A stretch of DNA of 64,000 nt from Apostichopus japonicus (GCF_037975245.1 NC_092572.1:2891501-2955500), one strand, 5' to 3'; positions 47,090-58,533 are shown, numbered from the stretch's first letter. Numbers and translations: made by a program. Notes: generated by a model not told the origin, from the sequence alone.

Positions 47090-48046
47090 ATGTCCGTCAG
47101 TGAACAGGAAACTTCGACCTCTGTTAATGTTATGCAGAAACATAGGCCCACTGATTTTTTGCCATCACAATTTCAGGGCGATGTAATTGATGCAGATTTA
47201 GCCGAAGCTCATTATTTGGGATTTGAAGATTATTTAGAGGTGCATAAATTGCCGTCCCAAACCACCCCTGAGGCCGTAGCGGCAGAATTTAATGAAATAT
47301 GTCGCATATTTAAGCGAACACTAAAAGGCCAGGCCAGACTCTGGATTGAAAACAAAAATTTTTCAACTGTTGCTGATCTTCAAAAGCAATTCCTTGCTCG
47401 TTTCAGTCCAGGCACCTCTTCCTACGCTAAATCACAGGCATTTCATGCATTAAGCTATACGCCAGGTGATACAGCTCAAGCTCATTTGGCCAAAATCTCA
47501 AAAGCTGCAGCACAATTAAATTATGGCGAGGACCAAATTAGAGATAAATTGATCTCGACCCTGCCTTTGCAATGCCGCTCAGCAGTATTAATGTCTGCAT
47601 CACCAAAAGCAACTATTGCAGATTTGGTCATGAAAGTGCAATGTTATTTTGACTTACAAATCCAAAGTCAACCCACAGCTTCTTCCGAATTATTTATGGC
47701 AATGCACGACAAAGCGTCTTCTGTTCAGACTCCTACTATTTCTGCATCTTCTGAGATACACGAGTTGTGTACCAAAATTCAGGAATTAGAGACCAAGTTT
47801 GATCAGTCACGTAGGTCAGAATCGCAAGACAATCCAAAAGACATGAGGCAAAGATATAGTTCTCGTGATTCTCGTGGTCGTAGGACAGGTCAGAATAATA
47901 ACAGGAGAAGGTTACCATATTTTAATCCTTCCGTCACATGTCACTACTGCCAAAATCGAGGTCATTTTGCACAATATTGCCAAATTCGCCTAAGCCATGA
48001 AATAGAGGCTAATGTGAAGAAAGTACCAACACAGAATTTTCATTAG
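47090..48046 (+). CDS. gag: Gag polyprotein of the LTR element
   Basis: 318 codons from ATG at 47090. Residues of about 80-200 have the retrotransposon gag/capsid pattern (GQARLWIENK ... FLARFSPG ... LISTLP). The C-terminus is basic (RRTGQNNNRRR) and then has one zinc knuckle, C-x2-C-x4-H-x4-C (Cys284, Cys287, His292, Cys297). Gag forms the particle and packages element RNA. The ATG at 47090 is the first of a long open frame. The frame overlaps the open pol frame by 34 bases (48013-48046) with pol in -1, which fits programmed -1 frameshifting; a GAATTTT stretch at 48034 is a possible but non-canonical slip site. The element is 679 bases from the LTR, a long leader. Intact. Confidence 0.9.
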   Translation: MSVSEQETSTSVNVMQKHRPTDFLPSQFQGDVIDADLAEAHYLGFEDYLEVHKLPSQTTPEAVAAEFNEICRIFKRTLKGQARLWIENKNFSTVADLQKQFLARFSPGTSSYAKSQAFHALSYTPGDTAQAHLAKISKAAAQLNYGEDQIRDKLISTLPLQCRSAVLMSASPKATIADLVMKVQCYFDLQIQSQPTASSELFMAMHDKASSVQTPTISASSEIHELCTKIQELETKFDQSRRSESQDNPKDMRQRYSSRDSRGRRTGQNNNRRRLPYFNPSVTCHYCQNRGHFAQYCQIRLSHEIEANVKKVPTQNFH

Positions 48047-48075
48047 GGAGCACTTATGATTGCACTCATCATACA

Positions 48076-51000
48076 GTGACTCCAGACAAAGTACCAAGTA
48101 AGGGAAGATCAAAACGTAAAGCAAATAATATTTGGAAGAATAGTAATATTCCTAGTTCTAGATATACAGGGAACGACCGTAATGTGGATATTCAACTGGA
48201 CACACGTAATTTTGTAAGAGGTACTTTACATGATGGTAAAGGAATTTCATTGTTGTTTGATAGTGGAGCGACACGCTCTATCATTTCTTCTTCTACAGTG
48301 CAAAATTCAAAGTATTTATCCTCTATACAACCTGTCTCAGTAGATGTAGTAAACCTAAAGTTGGGTAATGGTCAGTTTATTCATGCGTATAGCACGATAA
48401 CATTTCAGGTCAAAATTCAGTGTCATGAATTTCAGCTTTCTGCTTTAATTGCTGCAAACCTGACAGGTATTGACTTAATATTAGGTAGTCAAACTCTGAA
48501 GGAATTGAATGGTTCTTTGGACTTTACCACAAATTGTTTTAGAATAAAACAAGCCAAAGTCTTCCTTAGGCCAGTGCAGAGATTTGTTATTTACCCAGGT
48601 CAGCAAAGATACATTACTGTACAGGGACGTCTTCCACTATATGCACGAAATGCAGATGTAGTTATTAAACCGTTTCCTCTAATATCTCGTATGTGTCCTT
48701 CACGAATGTTAGTGAAAATGCATAAAGGTAGAACAAAGATTCTACTAAGGAACATGGGTAATCGGAAATTTTTTCTGCATCCTTCTCGCACAGTGGCTCA
48801 TTTAGATTTAGCAGATATCATTACGGTCACAGAAGACATACCTACTGATTCTCTAGATTTTCTCAATGTCATGAGAGACATCGAAAAACCGTCTCTTTTT
48901 CGAACCAATTCAGACTCTAAAGAAAATCGTGATGAAATTACACGATATAATTTACATCGATATCCACATTTGACAGCCGATGATCCCCTGGTTTCCAAAT
49001 CCGAACAGGAAATCATGAGAGATAACATTAATTTGGAACAAAGTATTCTGAATGCTTCAGAAACAGAAAGCATTTATGAATTTTTAGATTCACATAGAGA
49101 TGCATTTTCTCTTTATGGTGAATTATCTCACTGTCCAAATTATGAGGCTGATATTACTCTTACTAATGATGAGCCGTTTTACATACGTCCCTATAGACTT
49201 TCAGATGAGGACAAAGTTATTGTCGCCAGTGAGCTTGACAAATTAGTGCGATTAGGAATCTTAGCGGTAGGACATCGGTCTTATACCTCACCGGTTTTCC
49301 TCATTTCAAAGAAGGGAACAAAAGACAAAAGGGTTGTCACAGATTTTCGCTACTTGAACAGTAGAATAAAACGTCTCAATCACCTTTTTCCATTACTGAA
49401 TGAGACTATCCGTACCATAGGGTACTCTGGAGCCAAAATTTTGGGTGTTCTTGATTTAAAGTCTGCATTCTTCTGTCTGCCACTTAGTGTTCATGCACAA
49501 CAATATACAGGTATTGCTTCATTTCATGGAGGAAAGCATTATTATTATAAACGCTTACCACAGGGATTGAATTTATCTCCAGCGATCTTTCAGTCGAAAA
49601 TTAATGATATTTTGGCAACGATCCCAAATTCAAATAAGTTCTGTATTGCTCATCATGACGATATTATTGTGTACAGTGCAGACAAACAATCTCACAAACA
49701 ACACCTACAAGCAATTTTTAAGGTTTTAATGGGCAACGGATTGAAAATCTCTCCGAAAAAGTGTAGCATTTTTCAAAATTCAGTCCTATATGTGGGACAT
49801 TTGCTCTCAATAACCCCAGAAGGTGAGGCTTGTATCCAACCTTTACATGATAGATGTGCAGCAATCAGGAACACACCGAAACCACACAATGTTAAGTCAG
49901 TAAGACGATTTGTAGGTGCAGTTAATTATGTGGCTTCGTTTTTTCCAAATATTCAAGCACTATTGAGACCATTACATCATTTGAGTCGTAAGAGAAAGGT
50001 ATTTAAATGGACAGAGGAACATCAGTGTGCATTTCTAAGTATTAAAGAGTTGTTGTGTAATCCACCTATATTGCATATGCCACAGAAATATGGTCGTTTT
50101 GTATTATATAGTGACACATCAAGAGTAGCAACAGGATCATACCTGACACAAAGAGTTAATGGCAAAGAGAATATTATTGCATATTACTCTAAGATACTAC
50201 CACCAGCATGTCAGAGGTATAGTGTAACTGAATTAGAAATGATGGGTCTATTTATTAATGTGACAGCATTCAAACATTTATTGCAAAATGTAGAATTTGA
50301 GGCATATGTTGATCACTCAGCCATTGTTGAATTGTTTAAATCAAAACAAGAACCAGCAACTTCACGCTTACGTAAACTTCTGTTCAAATTGTCAGAATAT
50401 ACATTTCAGGTTGGTTACAAAAAGGGCTCAGAATTGGTTTTGGCAGATTATTTGTCTAGAGCACCACAGGAATTTCACTCTGAAATAGATCAGGTTGCTC
50501 AAGAGGTCAGTTCTTATGAGGATTTTTCAACTCCACCTAAGGAGACATTTAATCCAATCATGACAAGGTCAAAGGCAAGGTCAATGGGAGTCAAAGTTCC
50601 AGATTTATTTCCGAATAAAGTCACTAAGGAGTCCAAGCAGGATTCCCCAGCCAAAGAATCAACAAATAGAGTTGAAAGGACATCCATTCCTAAGGCAACA
50701 CATTCTAATGATCATGCTACACAGAGACCACAATGTGATTCACAAAAGAGGACTACACCAGTTGTTTCTAATGACAAGAGAGAAACATATATTGAAAGGC
50801 CTATTATTACTATGCCGAGTGAAAATCGACATACATATAGTCCTGATATGTTAGTTGTGCCAAATTTTACAAGTGTTTCTCAACCTTCAGAGCCAAGATT
50901 AGTGGATCAGAGTAGACATAGAGTGCAAGAAATAGTCAGAGAACCACCACCAGAATTATTTGTTCAGCCAAAGCCAGTCATAACAAACATTGATCATTTG

Positions 51001-52950
51001 GTTACAGGGCACATTCCAAAACAAAAGGAATTGAATAAAGTCATGAAGGCAATTCAAGGAAAGCTGATCAAAAACTATGATCTGCCGTTTGATGTAAAAG
51101 AGTTGCAAATTCAACAACAAACTTGTCCTTACTACAAACCAATTTATGATTTTCTTGCACATGACATTATTCCAAGTAATGTTAAGCATGCCAGAACTGT
51201 TCGTTCTCAAGCAGAGGATTATTTGTTATGTAATAGTTTGTTATTCAGGATATTTTTGCATGAGACTAATGATGCTAAGATGACTCTTCAGTTAGTCGTA
51301 CCTGAGACTATGGTAGAACAGATAATATCTCGATATCACGATGACTTGTTAAGTAATCATCAGGGTGTAATGCGTACATATTTGACCATTAGACAGCATT
51401 TCTATTTGCGCAATATGTTTCAACGCATCAGTAATTATATTCAGGCATGTCTCCGTTGTCAAGAATTCCGTAAGAAACCGGACAAATTGAGACAATATCA
51501 TGCTCGCATTCCTGATTCTTATCGTCCTTTTGACAGACTTAGTCTGGATTTCAAGACTATGCCTATAACGGCTACAGGATTTAAACATTTGATGGTTGTT
51601 TGTGATGAGATCACTAGATTTGTTGTATGTGTTTCTCTTAAGACTCTTGATGCTGAAACAATATGTGAAGCATTATTGCAGAGGGTAGTCACAACCTTTG
51701 GTCCACCGTCTTGTATTATAAGTGATGCGGCAGCTTCTCTTACAGGAAAATTAGTGGAGCTCTTAAGTAAAGCTTTAGGCATTGAACAAAAGTTCATCAG
51801 TGTAAGCAATCATGGAAGCTTACAGGTTGAAAGACACATTCAGACTCTTTCAAATTTCCTCAAAGTGAACTTAAATCAGTTTGGTACGGATTGGGTACGA
51901 TTTGTCCCAACATCAGCCTATGCATATAACACATTTTCCTCTCCTCAGTTGGGTAGCTATAGCCCATTTGAACTTGCATTTGGACGTAAGCCGCCAAATC
52001 TTACAAATTTATCGTTCAATCCAATGGCAGGATTATCACAATCTCATGGAGAATATGCTGCATTGTTAAAGAAACGATTTGATCATTTGTCAAGGGTAAT
52101 GTTAGTCTTACAAAAGAAGCAACAAGATGCTCAAAATGTTAAGATAAGTGCAAAACTGGACAAAGGTGCAATTTATTCAACGGGTCAATTAGTTTATCTA
52201 TATAAGCCAACGTCTTCCTCCTTGACTGCGAACTCTCGCAAAATTGCTGCAGAATGGTGTGGACCACTAGTGATCCATCAAGTTTTAGACAGGACTCATT
52301 ATTTGTTGGCCACTCTCAAAGGAGAAATTCTTAGTGATGTATTCAATTATAACAGGCTTAAACCATGTTTTGTAAGAGCATCTTCTGAAACTAAGAATAT
52401 CACCAACATTCAGAAATTGCGTCAGGTCTTGAAAACGAAGGGTTCATCAAGTGAAAAGGTTGCACGAATGCGAAATGTTTTGAGTAGTAACACTTCTAAT
52501 GCAGAAAATGTTAATGTCATGCAAGATGCACATATTGAGTTTCATGATGAGTTCGGTAACATTTTGCCAGGGGTAACTTCAGATCACGTCATGTGTCTTA
52601 TGACCACTAAGCCAATGAATGTTGCATCCTTTCTAGAGAATAGAGCACATAATGAAGGATTAGCAATTCCATATCCTTCCATGAAAGATAGCATATTAAG
52701 GCAAAAGAAAGTTTTTGCAAATGCTCCACAAGGAGACATGAAAGTCCAACGTGCTCGATACAAATTGGGTGAATTACAGGTTCTGGTCACCTATCAGACA
52801 CCATGTTTTCCATCAGGCTTTAAGAGTCATGATTTTTGGTGGAATGTAGGAAAATATTCCAACACAGGGGAAATAATGAATTTTCTCCATGAAAAGGGAT
52901 TGAACATTACAGGCAGTCCAGGCAGGATGTTGCAAACATTATATGGTTAA
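48076..52950 (+). CDS. pol: Pol polyprotein (protease, RT, RNase H, integrase)
   Basis: 1,624 codons counted from 48076; the frame is open from 48013 and has no ATG near its start, so it is probably made as a Gag-Pol fusion by -1 shift. Aspartic protease: DSGA at 62-65. Reverse transcriptase about 360-600: LDLKSAFF (Asp460), LPQGL, and active site HHDD (526-529) where most relatives have a Tyr or Phe first. RNase H: LYSDTS with Asp680. Integrase: zinc ligands His1088, His1095, Cys1125, Cys1128, then catalytic Asp1158, Asp1217 and Glu1252 (34 residues between the last two), and a GPL-type C-terminal module near 1396. The last 190 residues match nothing I know. No stops or shifts, consistent with a young copy. 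Confidence 0.92.
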   Translation: MTPDKVPSKGRSKRKANNIWKNSNIPSSRYTGNDRNVDIQLDTRNFVRGTLHDGKGISLLFDSGATRSIISSSTVQNSKYLSSIQPVSVDVVNLKLGNGQFIHAYSTITFQVKIQCHEFQLSALIAANLTGIDLILGSQTLKELNGSLDFTTNCFRIKQAKVFLRPVQRFVIYPGQQRYITVQGRLPLYARNADVVIKPFPLISRMCPSRMLVKMHKGRTKILLRNMGNRKFFLHPSRTVAHLDLADIITVTEDIPTDSLDFLNVMRDIEKPSLFRTNSDSKENRDEITRYNLHRYPHLTADDPLVSKSEQEIMRDNINLEQSILNASETESIYEFLDSHRDAFSLYGELSHCPNYEADITLTNDEPFYIRPYRLSDEDKVIVASELDKLVRLGILAVGHRSYTSPVFLISKKGTKDKRVVTDFRYLNSRIKRLNHLFPLLNETIRTIGYSGAKILGVLDLKSAFFCLPLSVHAQQYTGIASFHGGKHYYYKRLPQGLNLSPAIFQSKINDILATIPNSNKFCIAHHDDIIVYSADKQSHKQHLQAIFKVLMGNGLKISPKKCSIFQNSVLYVGHLLSITPEGEACIQPLHDRCAAIRNTPKPHNVKSVRRFVGAVNYVASFFPNIQALLRPLHHLSRKRKVFKWTEEHQCAFLSIKELLCNPPILHMPQKYGRFVLYSDTSRVATGSYLTQRVNGKENIIAYYSKILPPACQRYSVTELEMMGLFINVTAFKHLLQNVEFEAYVDHSAIVELFKSKQEPATSRLRKLLFKLSEYTFQVGYKKGSELVLADYLSRAPQEFHSEIDQVAQEVSSYEDFSTPPKETFNPIMTRSKARSMGVKVPDLFPNKVTKESKQDSPAKESTNRVERTSIPKATHSNDHATQRPQCDSQKRTTPVVSNDKRETYIERPIITMPSENRHTYSPDMLVVPNFTSVSQPSEPRLVDQSRHRVQEIVREPPPELFVQPKPVITNIDHLVTGHIPKQKELNKVMKAIQGKLIKNYDLPFDVKELQIQQQTCPYYKPIYDFLAHDIIPSNVKHARTVRSQAEDYLLCNSLLFRIFLHETNDAKMTLQLVVPETMVEQIISRYHDDLLSNHQGVMRTYLTIRQHFYLRNMFQRISNYIQACLRCQEFRKKPDKLRQYHARIPDSYRPFDRLSLDFKTMPITATGFKHLMVVCDEITRFVVCVSLKTLDAETICEALLQRVVTTFGPPSCIISDAAASLTGKLVELLSKALGIEQKFISVSNHGSLQVERHIQTLSNFLKVNLNQFGTDWVRFVPTSAYAYNTFSSPQLGSYSPFELAFGRKPPNLTNLSFNPMAGLSQSHGEYAALLKKRFDHLSRVMLVLQKKQQDAQNVKISAKLDKGAIYSTGQLVYLYKPTSSSLTANSRKIAAEWCGPLVIHQVLDRTHYLLATLKGEILSDVFNYNRLKPCFVRASSETKNITNIQKLRQVLKTKGSSSEKVARMRNVLSSNTSNAENVNVMQDAHIEFHDEFGNILPGVTSDHVMCLMTTKPMNVASFLENRAHNEGLAIPYPSMKDSILRQKKVFANAPQGDMKVQRARYKLGELQVLVTYQTPCFPSGFKSHDFWWNVGKYSNTGEIMNFLHEKGLNITGSPGRMLQTLYG

Positions 52951-54218
52951 TATGTATAACTGCATATTGCTTTAAGTTCAGATGAACAGGTGTTTTACCC
53001 ACGATTGTATGAATGGAATGCGTCATGGCAATTACCTGCATACCTATTAAGTGGAAGTCATTGTACTGTATGGTGTAACAATATAAGCTTTATTGTTAAA
53101 AACGCCACCAAGTGACCTAGTTTCATCTTTTTATAACAAATGTGTAATGAGTATACCTTATTTTTCCTTATGAATTCGTTCAAACGTTTACCCGGCAATT
53201 AGAACATATCCGGAATATTAGCAACATGGGTTTTCATATATTGAGAAATATTTTAAGGATATTTACATTGCATCATTTATGTTATATTGAAGGCTATTCA
53301 GAGACAGCATTGAAGATATGCAACTTTTGCTTACAGCAACAGTTTTCGAAGCAAATGAAAGTATAGATGTTTTGTATAGATGAAAGTATAGATCTTTTGA
53401 GGAAATTATGTATATATTTTCTTTTCCTCAATTATTCATGCAAAAGTAAATTTCAGCAAGAAGTTGAAAAGACAAGATGTTAAGTAATATGTAAATTTGA
53501 AGAAAGATTTGTTGATGTCATAGTCTATGGGGTCTCTTTTATGGTATCGAATATCTAGTACTTTGGTACTTTACTAGATCATTTCGGAGTGCATACCTAG
53601 GGTCACCATGCTATCGAGTCACATTTTCTTGATTTTCTTGAAGTGGATGTATATGATTCACAGGGTTTCAAAACAGTTTTGAAACTTTGCCTTCATTAAA
53701 GACGAGGTTTTGTAAATGAGTTTGTAATATTTTAAGGTTCTTTTTTTTGTGTACGAATTTTTCATGGAACGTCAAGGTGTTCTGTTCAGTTAAAAGATGA
53801 CTAAGTCAAGTATTCTCTGATCTCTCCCCAATCACGGCATGATTTCACTTTTGATATAAATGTATTATTGATGTATGAAATGCATAAATGTATTTTCAAG
53901 AGATACTGCATATTTTGCTGTGTCATGTAGCTTTAAGATACCTTAAAGATATTTTTTTTAGATTACATCATATGATGTCATCAATATTAAAGAGGTACAC
54001 AAAACAAAATTTTCATGGAGATAGTGTCAATGTATATAACATATGATTATTTTAATAATTCGTAACCTAGATGTTAACCTTTGAGATATATGAAGACCAT
54101 TTATTGAAGTCAATGAATATTAGTGAATGTGCTTACAGTACTCTACCTTCTTGAAATTATGATAAGTTAAAGCAGTATGATGTTAAAATTTTGGAGTATC
54201 CAAAAATTTTAAAAGATT
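52951..54218 (+). other. 3' non-coding region of the LTR element
   Basis: A/T-rich, 1.27 kb between pol stop and the purine tract. No env, chromodomain or extra frame detected. Confidence 0.7.
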
Positions 54219-54226
54219 GAGGGGGA
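54219..54226 (+). other. Polypurine tract
   Basis: GAGGGGGA directly before the 3' LTR, in the position where plus-strand synthesis is primed. Confidence 0.7.
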
Positions 54227-54957
54227 TGTTATGAAATAGTAATGCTGCCTCTTTGATGTTACCGAAACACTCCATCGAGACACCTTACAGGCCTCTTATG
54301 TATTTATCTAAGTCATGGATTCAGTTTTCCCACGAGAAGTTTTTAACTATCTTATTGAATCTTGGTACAGGGCCTTTTCCCAAAATAGATTCCATTATGT
54401 CTGTGGAACATTCGAGAAGGTTCTCTCACGTGGTATGGAAGTTTCCATAGAAAGGGGATGGACTTCCAAACTCCCAACCAATCAGGGCAGATCAGTGCCA
54501 GTGCACTTATTTTTATATCGTTAGGTTAATACAGGATGGTCAGGTCATTGGCTGCCTACTGATTGTGCGCAGAGGGATTTTGTAGAAGTAAAGGTATAAA
54601 AGAAAAAGGAGGTCAGAAATTTATCACTCTGTCAGCAAATTTATCACTTGGTCAGCAAATTTATCACTCCGCCGAAAGTTGATCACTCCTAATTGTTTAA
54701 TTGACGGAGTCAAGTCAAGTCAAATCATTGTAATTTAGTTTTATTTGTAAAGAGAATCGACGGAGAAGAAATTATACCGAATCATTAATCAAATCCTATC
54801 TCGTCAAATTGTTTTTTGTGTGAAGTCATTGTTTTCTTCCGTTCGAGACATCTCCTGAAGAAGCGTAAATACGGCATCAAGATATCCCAGTACCTTTCTA
54901 TCGCGAGTCCCGATATAGTTTTACTATCGGAGGAGCCGGGCTCGACACAATATTACA
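54227..54957 (+). repeat. 3' LTR
   Basis: Identical in length to the 5' LTR, with one substitution (A at 54311 for G at 45764). Followed by GGAG, the target duplication. Confidence 0.95.
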
Positions 54958-55297
54958 GGAGGCCCGTCGAGGACCCGGGCAATTCAGCTACATTGTTTGC
55001 AGATATTCATGTCTCTTGTATCGATTTTCAAGCAACGGATATACGTATCAAAAAGAGAAGTTAATATTAACATTTTTGTCTGGAATGGATCTACAAACCT
55101 TAGGGGGGGGGGTGGGCATGCATGAGTCAAAGCCCCCGGAAACTGAATCTCTTTCAGGTATTTCTTTTTCTCTCGTAGCAATTTTAATGCCCTAGAATAC
55201 ATGTGAGAGAGTTGAATTCAATTTGTTGGGAATGTATTTCAAACCTCTAGTGGGGGTCTAGGGAGTGGCGAATCGGAATGCCTCGGTATAGATGTAT
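54958..55297. other. Downstream flank of the LTR element
   Basis: No gene seen; one G-run near 55105. Confidence 0.4.
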
Positions 55298-55326
55298 ATC
55301 ATATATATATCATATATATCACATAT

Positions 55327-55378
<52 letters not shown>
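55298..55378. repeat. (AT)n microsatellite
   Basis: ATATCAT-type units that become pure AT and are cut by the CAGGG end of the next element. Confidence 0.9.
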
Positions 55379-55381
<3 letters not shown>

Positions 55382-55701
55382 GGCTATAGCCACGCCAGCC
55401 GGCGGCGGCCGGTGGTAACCGCCACTCACGCCTGCCGGCCGGCATTAGAAGTGAATAAACAGTCCACTGGCCGGCACAAAACAATAGTAAAATGCTTGTG
55501 AAATACATCAAAAGTAACAAATTTATCTTTCCCTTGCCGTAAAACATGATAATAACGTCACCTTTTTCCCTGGACCCCACCAAGGGCCCCTGGACGCCCG
55601 GCCGTGAGATGCGAGAGCTTCGCTCGCTACGCTCGCTACGCTCGCTATACGCTTCGCAAATTTATTTAACCAGCACTCACAATCTCCTAGCTATAACCCT
55701 G
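55379..55701. mobile_element. GC-rich MITE with CAGGGYTATAGC ends
   Basis: Left end CAGGGCTATAGCC, right end GGAGATTGTGAG-type complement closing with CTATAACCCTG (55701), both embedded in TATATA. The interior is strikingly GC-rich (CGGCCGGCGGCGGCCGG) and has CTCGCTACG tandem repeats near 55620-55645. 323 bp. Confidence 0.65.
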
Positions 55702-55713
55702 TATATATATATA

Positions 55714-56127
<414 letters not shown>

Positions 56128-56131
<4 letters not shown>

Positions 56132-57213
56132 TGGACTGTGGAGTGCTCAGTGTAATGGCACGGGAAGGGATAGGTGATGAGTGTGTCTTGCGAGGCTCAT
56201 TGCTGACTATTTATTCACCCTTTAAGAAGTATACATTTTCAAGTAGCCTATCAGAAAATATGAAAGGGAAATACTTTAGAATTTTAAGTCATTATACCGA
56301 ACAAAGCTAGGAAATAATTTGCTAGGCGTGTCACTAATTATGGCCACCGTTGGTGACGTCAGTGAGTGACTTGGTAACTTTCGCCTCATTGTTTGAAAAT
56401 TGAACCCTACGTTGTTTCGGTGACGATTTTACCTTTTTCTATTTTCCTTTTTTTTTTTTCAAAGCACTCCCACGGCTTGCAAAATATTCTTTAGAATTTG
56501 GTAGCGACAAAACTGATGGAATGTTGGCATATAGACTTAATGCAAACAAGGTTGCTCTGAAAAATAAAACTGCCGCTATTGTGTAAAGAGTCAGATATGA
56601 AACTTGACACAGTTCATTTATAGTGATTGTGAAAAGCTGTATATGCATGTTTCTGTTTTTTAAGGCATGTGTCTGTTCTGTTATGCACGTTTCTGTGTCG
56701 CTCAATACTTGCATACTAATGTATATCACCCTCTCACTGCTTAAAGAGGAATTCAACAGTAGTTATGGTTCAAGGCAAAACATTACATGTACTATGTTTG
56801 GAAGAATGTTTTTGGAAGAAAAAAGTATGTCCTTAAATAGGCCTAAGTGCATTGGTATCTGTCTGTTATAGACTCATAATTTATGCAAGTTGGGTTAACC
56901 CACTGGAGACTCATGCTGTTAATGAAATGTGCGTGATAATTGGGGCGGAAACTTTAATGTAGTCTGGTTAGTCCAGTCAATCGTTACGCACGCCCTATAA
57001 GATTGTATGTTTGGTATTTTCTGTTTTATATTTCCTAATTCTCTGCAGCAGGTATTGGTCGTAAGTATTCCACACACTGACAAAGGAAAACTTACGCAGA
57101 AGTCTAATAACTGATTAACGGTTACACATCTTTACCAGGTTTAACTGATAAAGGCATGGGGATCAGATGGGTATGTAGACATGAGACATGATAAATATAT
57201 ATATGATAATATG

Positions 57214-57258
<45 letters not shown>

Positions 57259-57967
57259 CGTACTTTATATACTCAGAGAACGATGAACCAAGACATCAGA
57301 AGTCAGTTTCACACTAGCAGATGTGACAGGGAAGACCCCCCCCCCTGACTATTTATGAGGGGATGTTCTGCGTAAAATCTCTTCCAGGATATTACACATT
57401 AGCGTGGAGATTTTACCCGACTTACCTTTCCCTTTTACAGTATGCATCCACTATAGAGAACTAGTGAAACCTCTCCCTGTCCCTATTTACTCAGCACATT
57501 TCATGCTATCCATGGTGTTCTAGTATACCGAAAGTGGAAAAGTAAGAATCTGGGTCGGATCAACTACTTCACAATATACAACACGATAATGGATTTGATA
57601 TGTTATGAAATATTGCGTTATATATTGCATTAAATTACCAGTTAAAAAAACACTCCTATAAATTAGTTTTTGTAGTAAAGTAAAGTTTACACTATGATAT
57701 CTGGTATGTAATGTCACGACACTCTTACGAATTGTCACAAACTGAACAAATACATGGTTTTCCTATCGACTTAATAAATTACATAACTATATACCCCAAC
57801 GATCAACCTCGTCAGAGATTCTTTGAAGTATACTTGAACCAGGGAGTTGTTATGGAACAACTCCCTGCTTGAACACTCCTGGACGACTTGAGAACAACTC
57901 CGATTGAAACATATCAGCCAACACTCATAGCTGGTGAACATCGGATTATAACATACATGTACTACGT
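56128..57967. other. No gene recognised
   Basis: Holds a short AT tract at 57196-57255 and a C-run near 57337. Frames at 56439-56871 are not convincing. Confidence 0.4.
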
Positions 57968-58117
57968 ATGTCACTACATGTACTATACATGTACTATACA
58001 TGTACTATAAATGTACTATACATGTACTATACATTTACTATACATTTACTATACACTTACTATATATCTACTATACATTTACTATACATGTACATGTACA
58101 TGAACATGTACATGTTA
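57968..58117. repeat. 12-bp tandem repeat (CATGTACTATA)
   Basis: Roughly a dozen units of TACATGTACTATA with TACATTTACTATA variants. Confidence 0.85.
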
Positions 58118-58364
58118 GCGTTGAGTGGTTATCCGAAATTACAGTTTTAGCTCATTTGGATTGTTTTTAACAATTTCAGTGGGAGACCATTTCAGATGGT
58201 AAAATCGTGGGTTTTCCCTGGATGAAAAACCAACCATACTTTGGCCGGACAAGGATACGACCTTCCAGGTGTTTTTGATACCATCGACGTTATCCACTTG
58301 ACTATTATTCATAACCAATTATCGTGCTCAATTAATCATTATACCTATATTTGTTTTGTTCCAG

Positions 58365-58437
58365 ATTTTCTTGGTTGCCGAGCGTACTTATTATTGCAAC
58401 ATTGGCTTTTACTTGCCTCTTCAAACTAAATATGTGA
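58365..58437 (+). CDS. Candidate terminal exon: transmembrane helix and short tail
   Basis: After TTTGTTTTGTTCCAG one frame reads FSWLPSVLIIATLAFTCLFK and stops two residues later (TGA at 58435). This is a single hydrophobic helix with a Trp at its outer edge, a Lys after it and almost no cytoplasmic tail, a common last exon of membrane-anchored Ig or CUB proteins. One base precedes the first full codon, so the upstream exon must end with two bases of a codon; the phase-1 Ig exons would need an extra connecting exon. A polyadenylation signal follows 91 bases later. The owner could be the Ig gene at the left of the window (a very long gene) or another gene whose exons I missed. Chance hydrophobic frames do occur, so confidence is moderate. 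Confidence 0.4.
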
Positions 58438-58527
58438 CTACCCTTCCATTAGATATTTCACATTCATATTTTTTAACTTTCACATTTTTAAAAGAAATCC
58501 TTCAACTATGACACGATATAAAAACGA

Positions 58528-58533
58528 AATAAA
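58528..58533 (+). terminator. Polyadenylation signal AATAAA
   Basis: Lies in GAAATAAAACTAC downstream of the stop at 58437 and before the next gene (59291). Supports a transcript end here. Confidence 0.4.

Larger units (their letters stand above)
45680..54957 (+). mobile_element. Complete Ty3/gypsy-type LTR retrotransposon
   Basis: 9,278 bp bounded by two 731-bp LTRs that begin TGTTATG and end TTACA, flanked by the 4-bp duplication GGAG (45676-45679 and 54958-54961). Order: LTR, untranslated leader (46411-47089), gag, pol (protease, reverse transcriptase, RNase H, integrase), 1.27-kb 3' region, purine tract, LTR. The order RT-RH-integrase and the pol motifs place it in Ty3/gypsy rather than copia or BEL. 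I see one difference between the LTRs (G at 45764, A at 54311), and both genes are open, so insertion was recent and the copy could be competent. No env-like frame follows pol. Confidence 0.95.

Noticed and set aside
58181-58206. Possible micro-exon before the transmembrane exon
   Set aside because: Joining it to 58365 in the only compatible phase creates an immediate stop.
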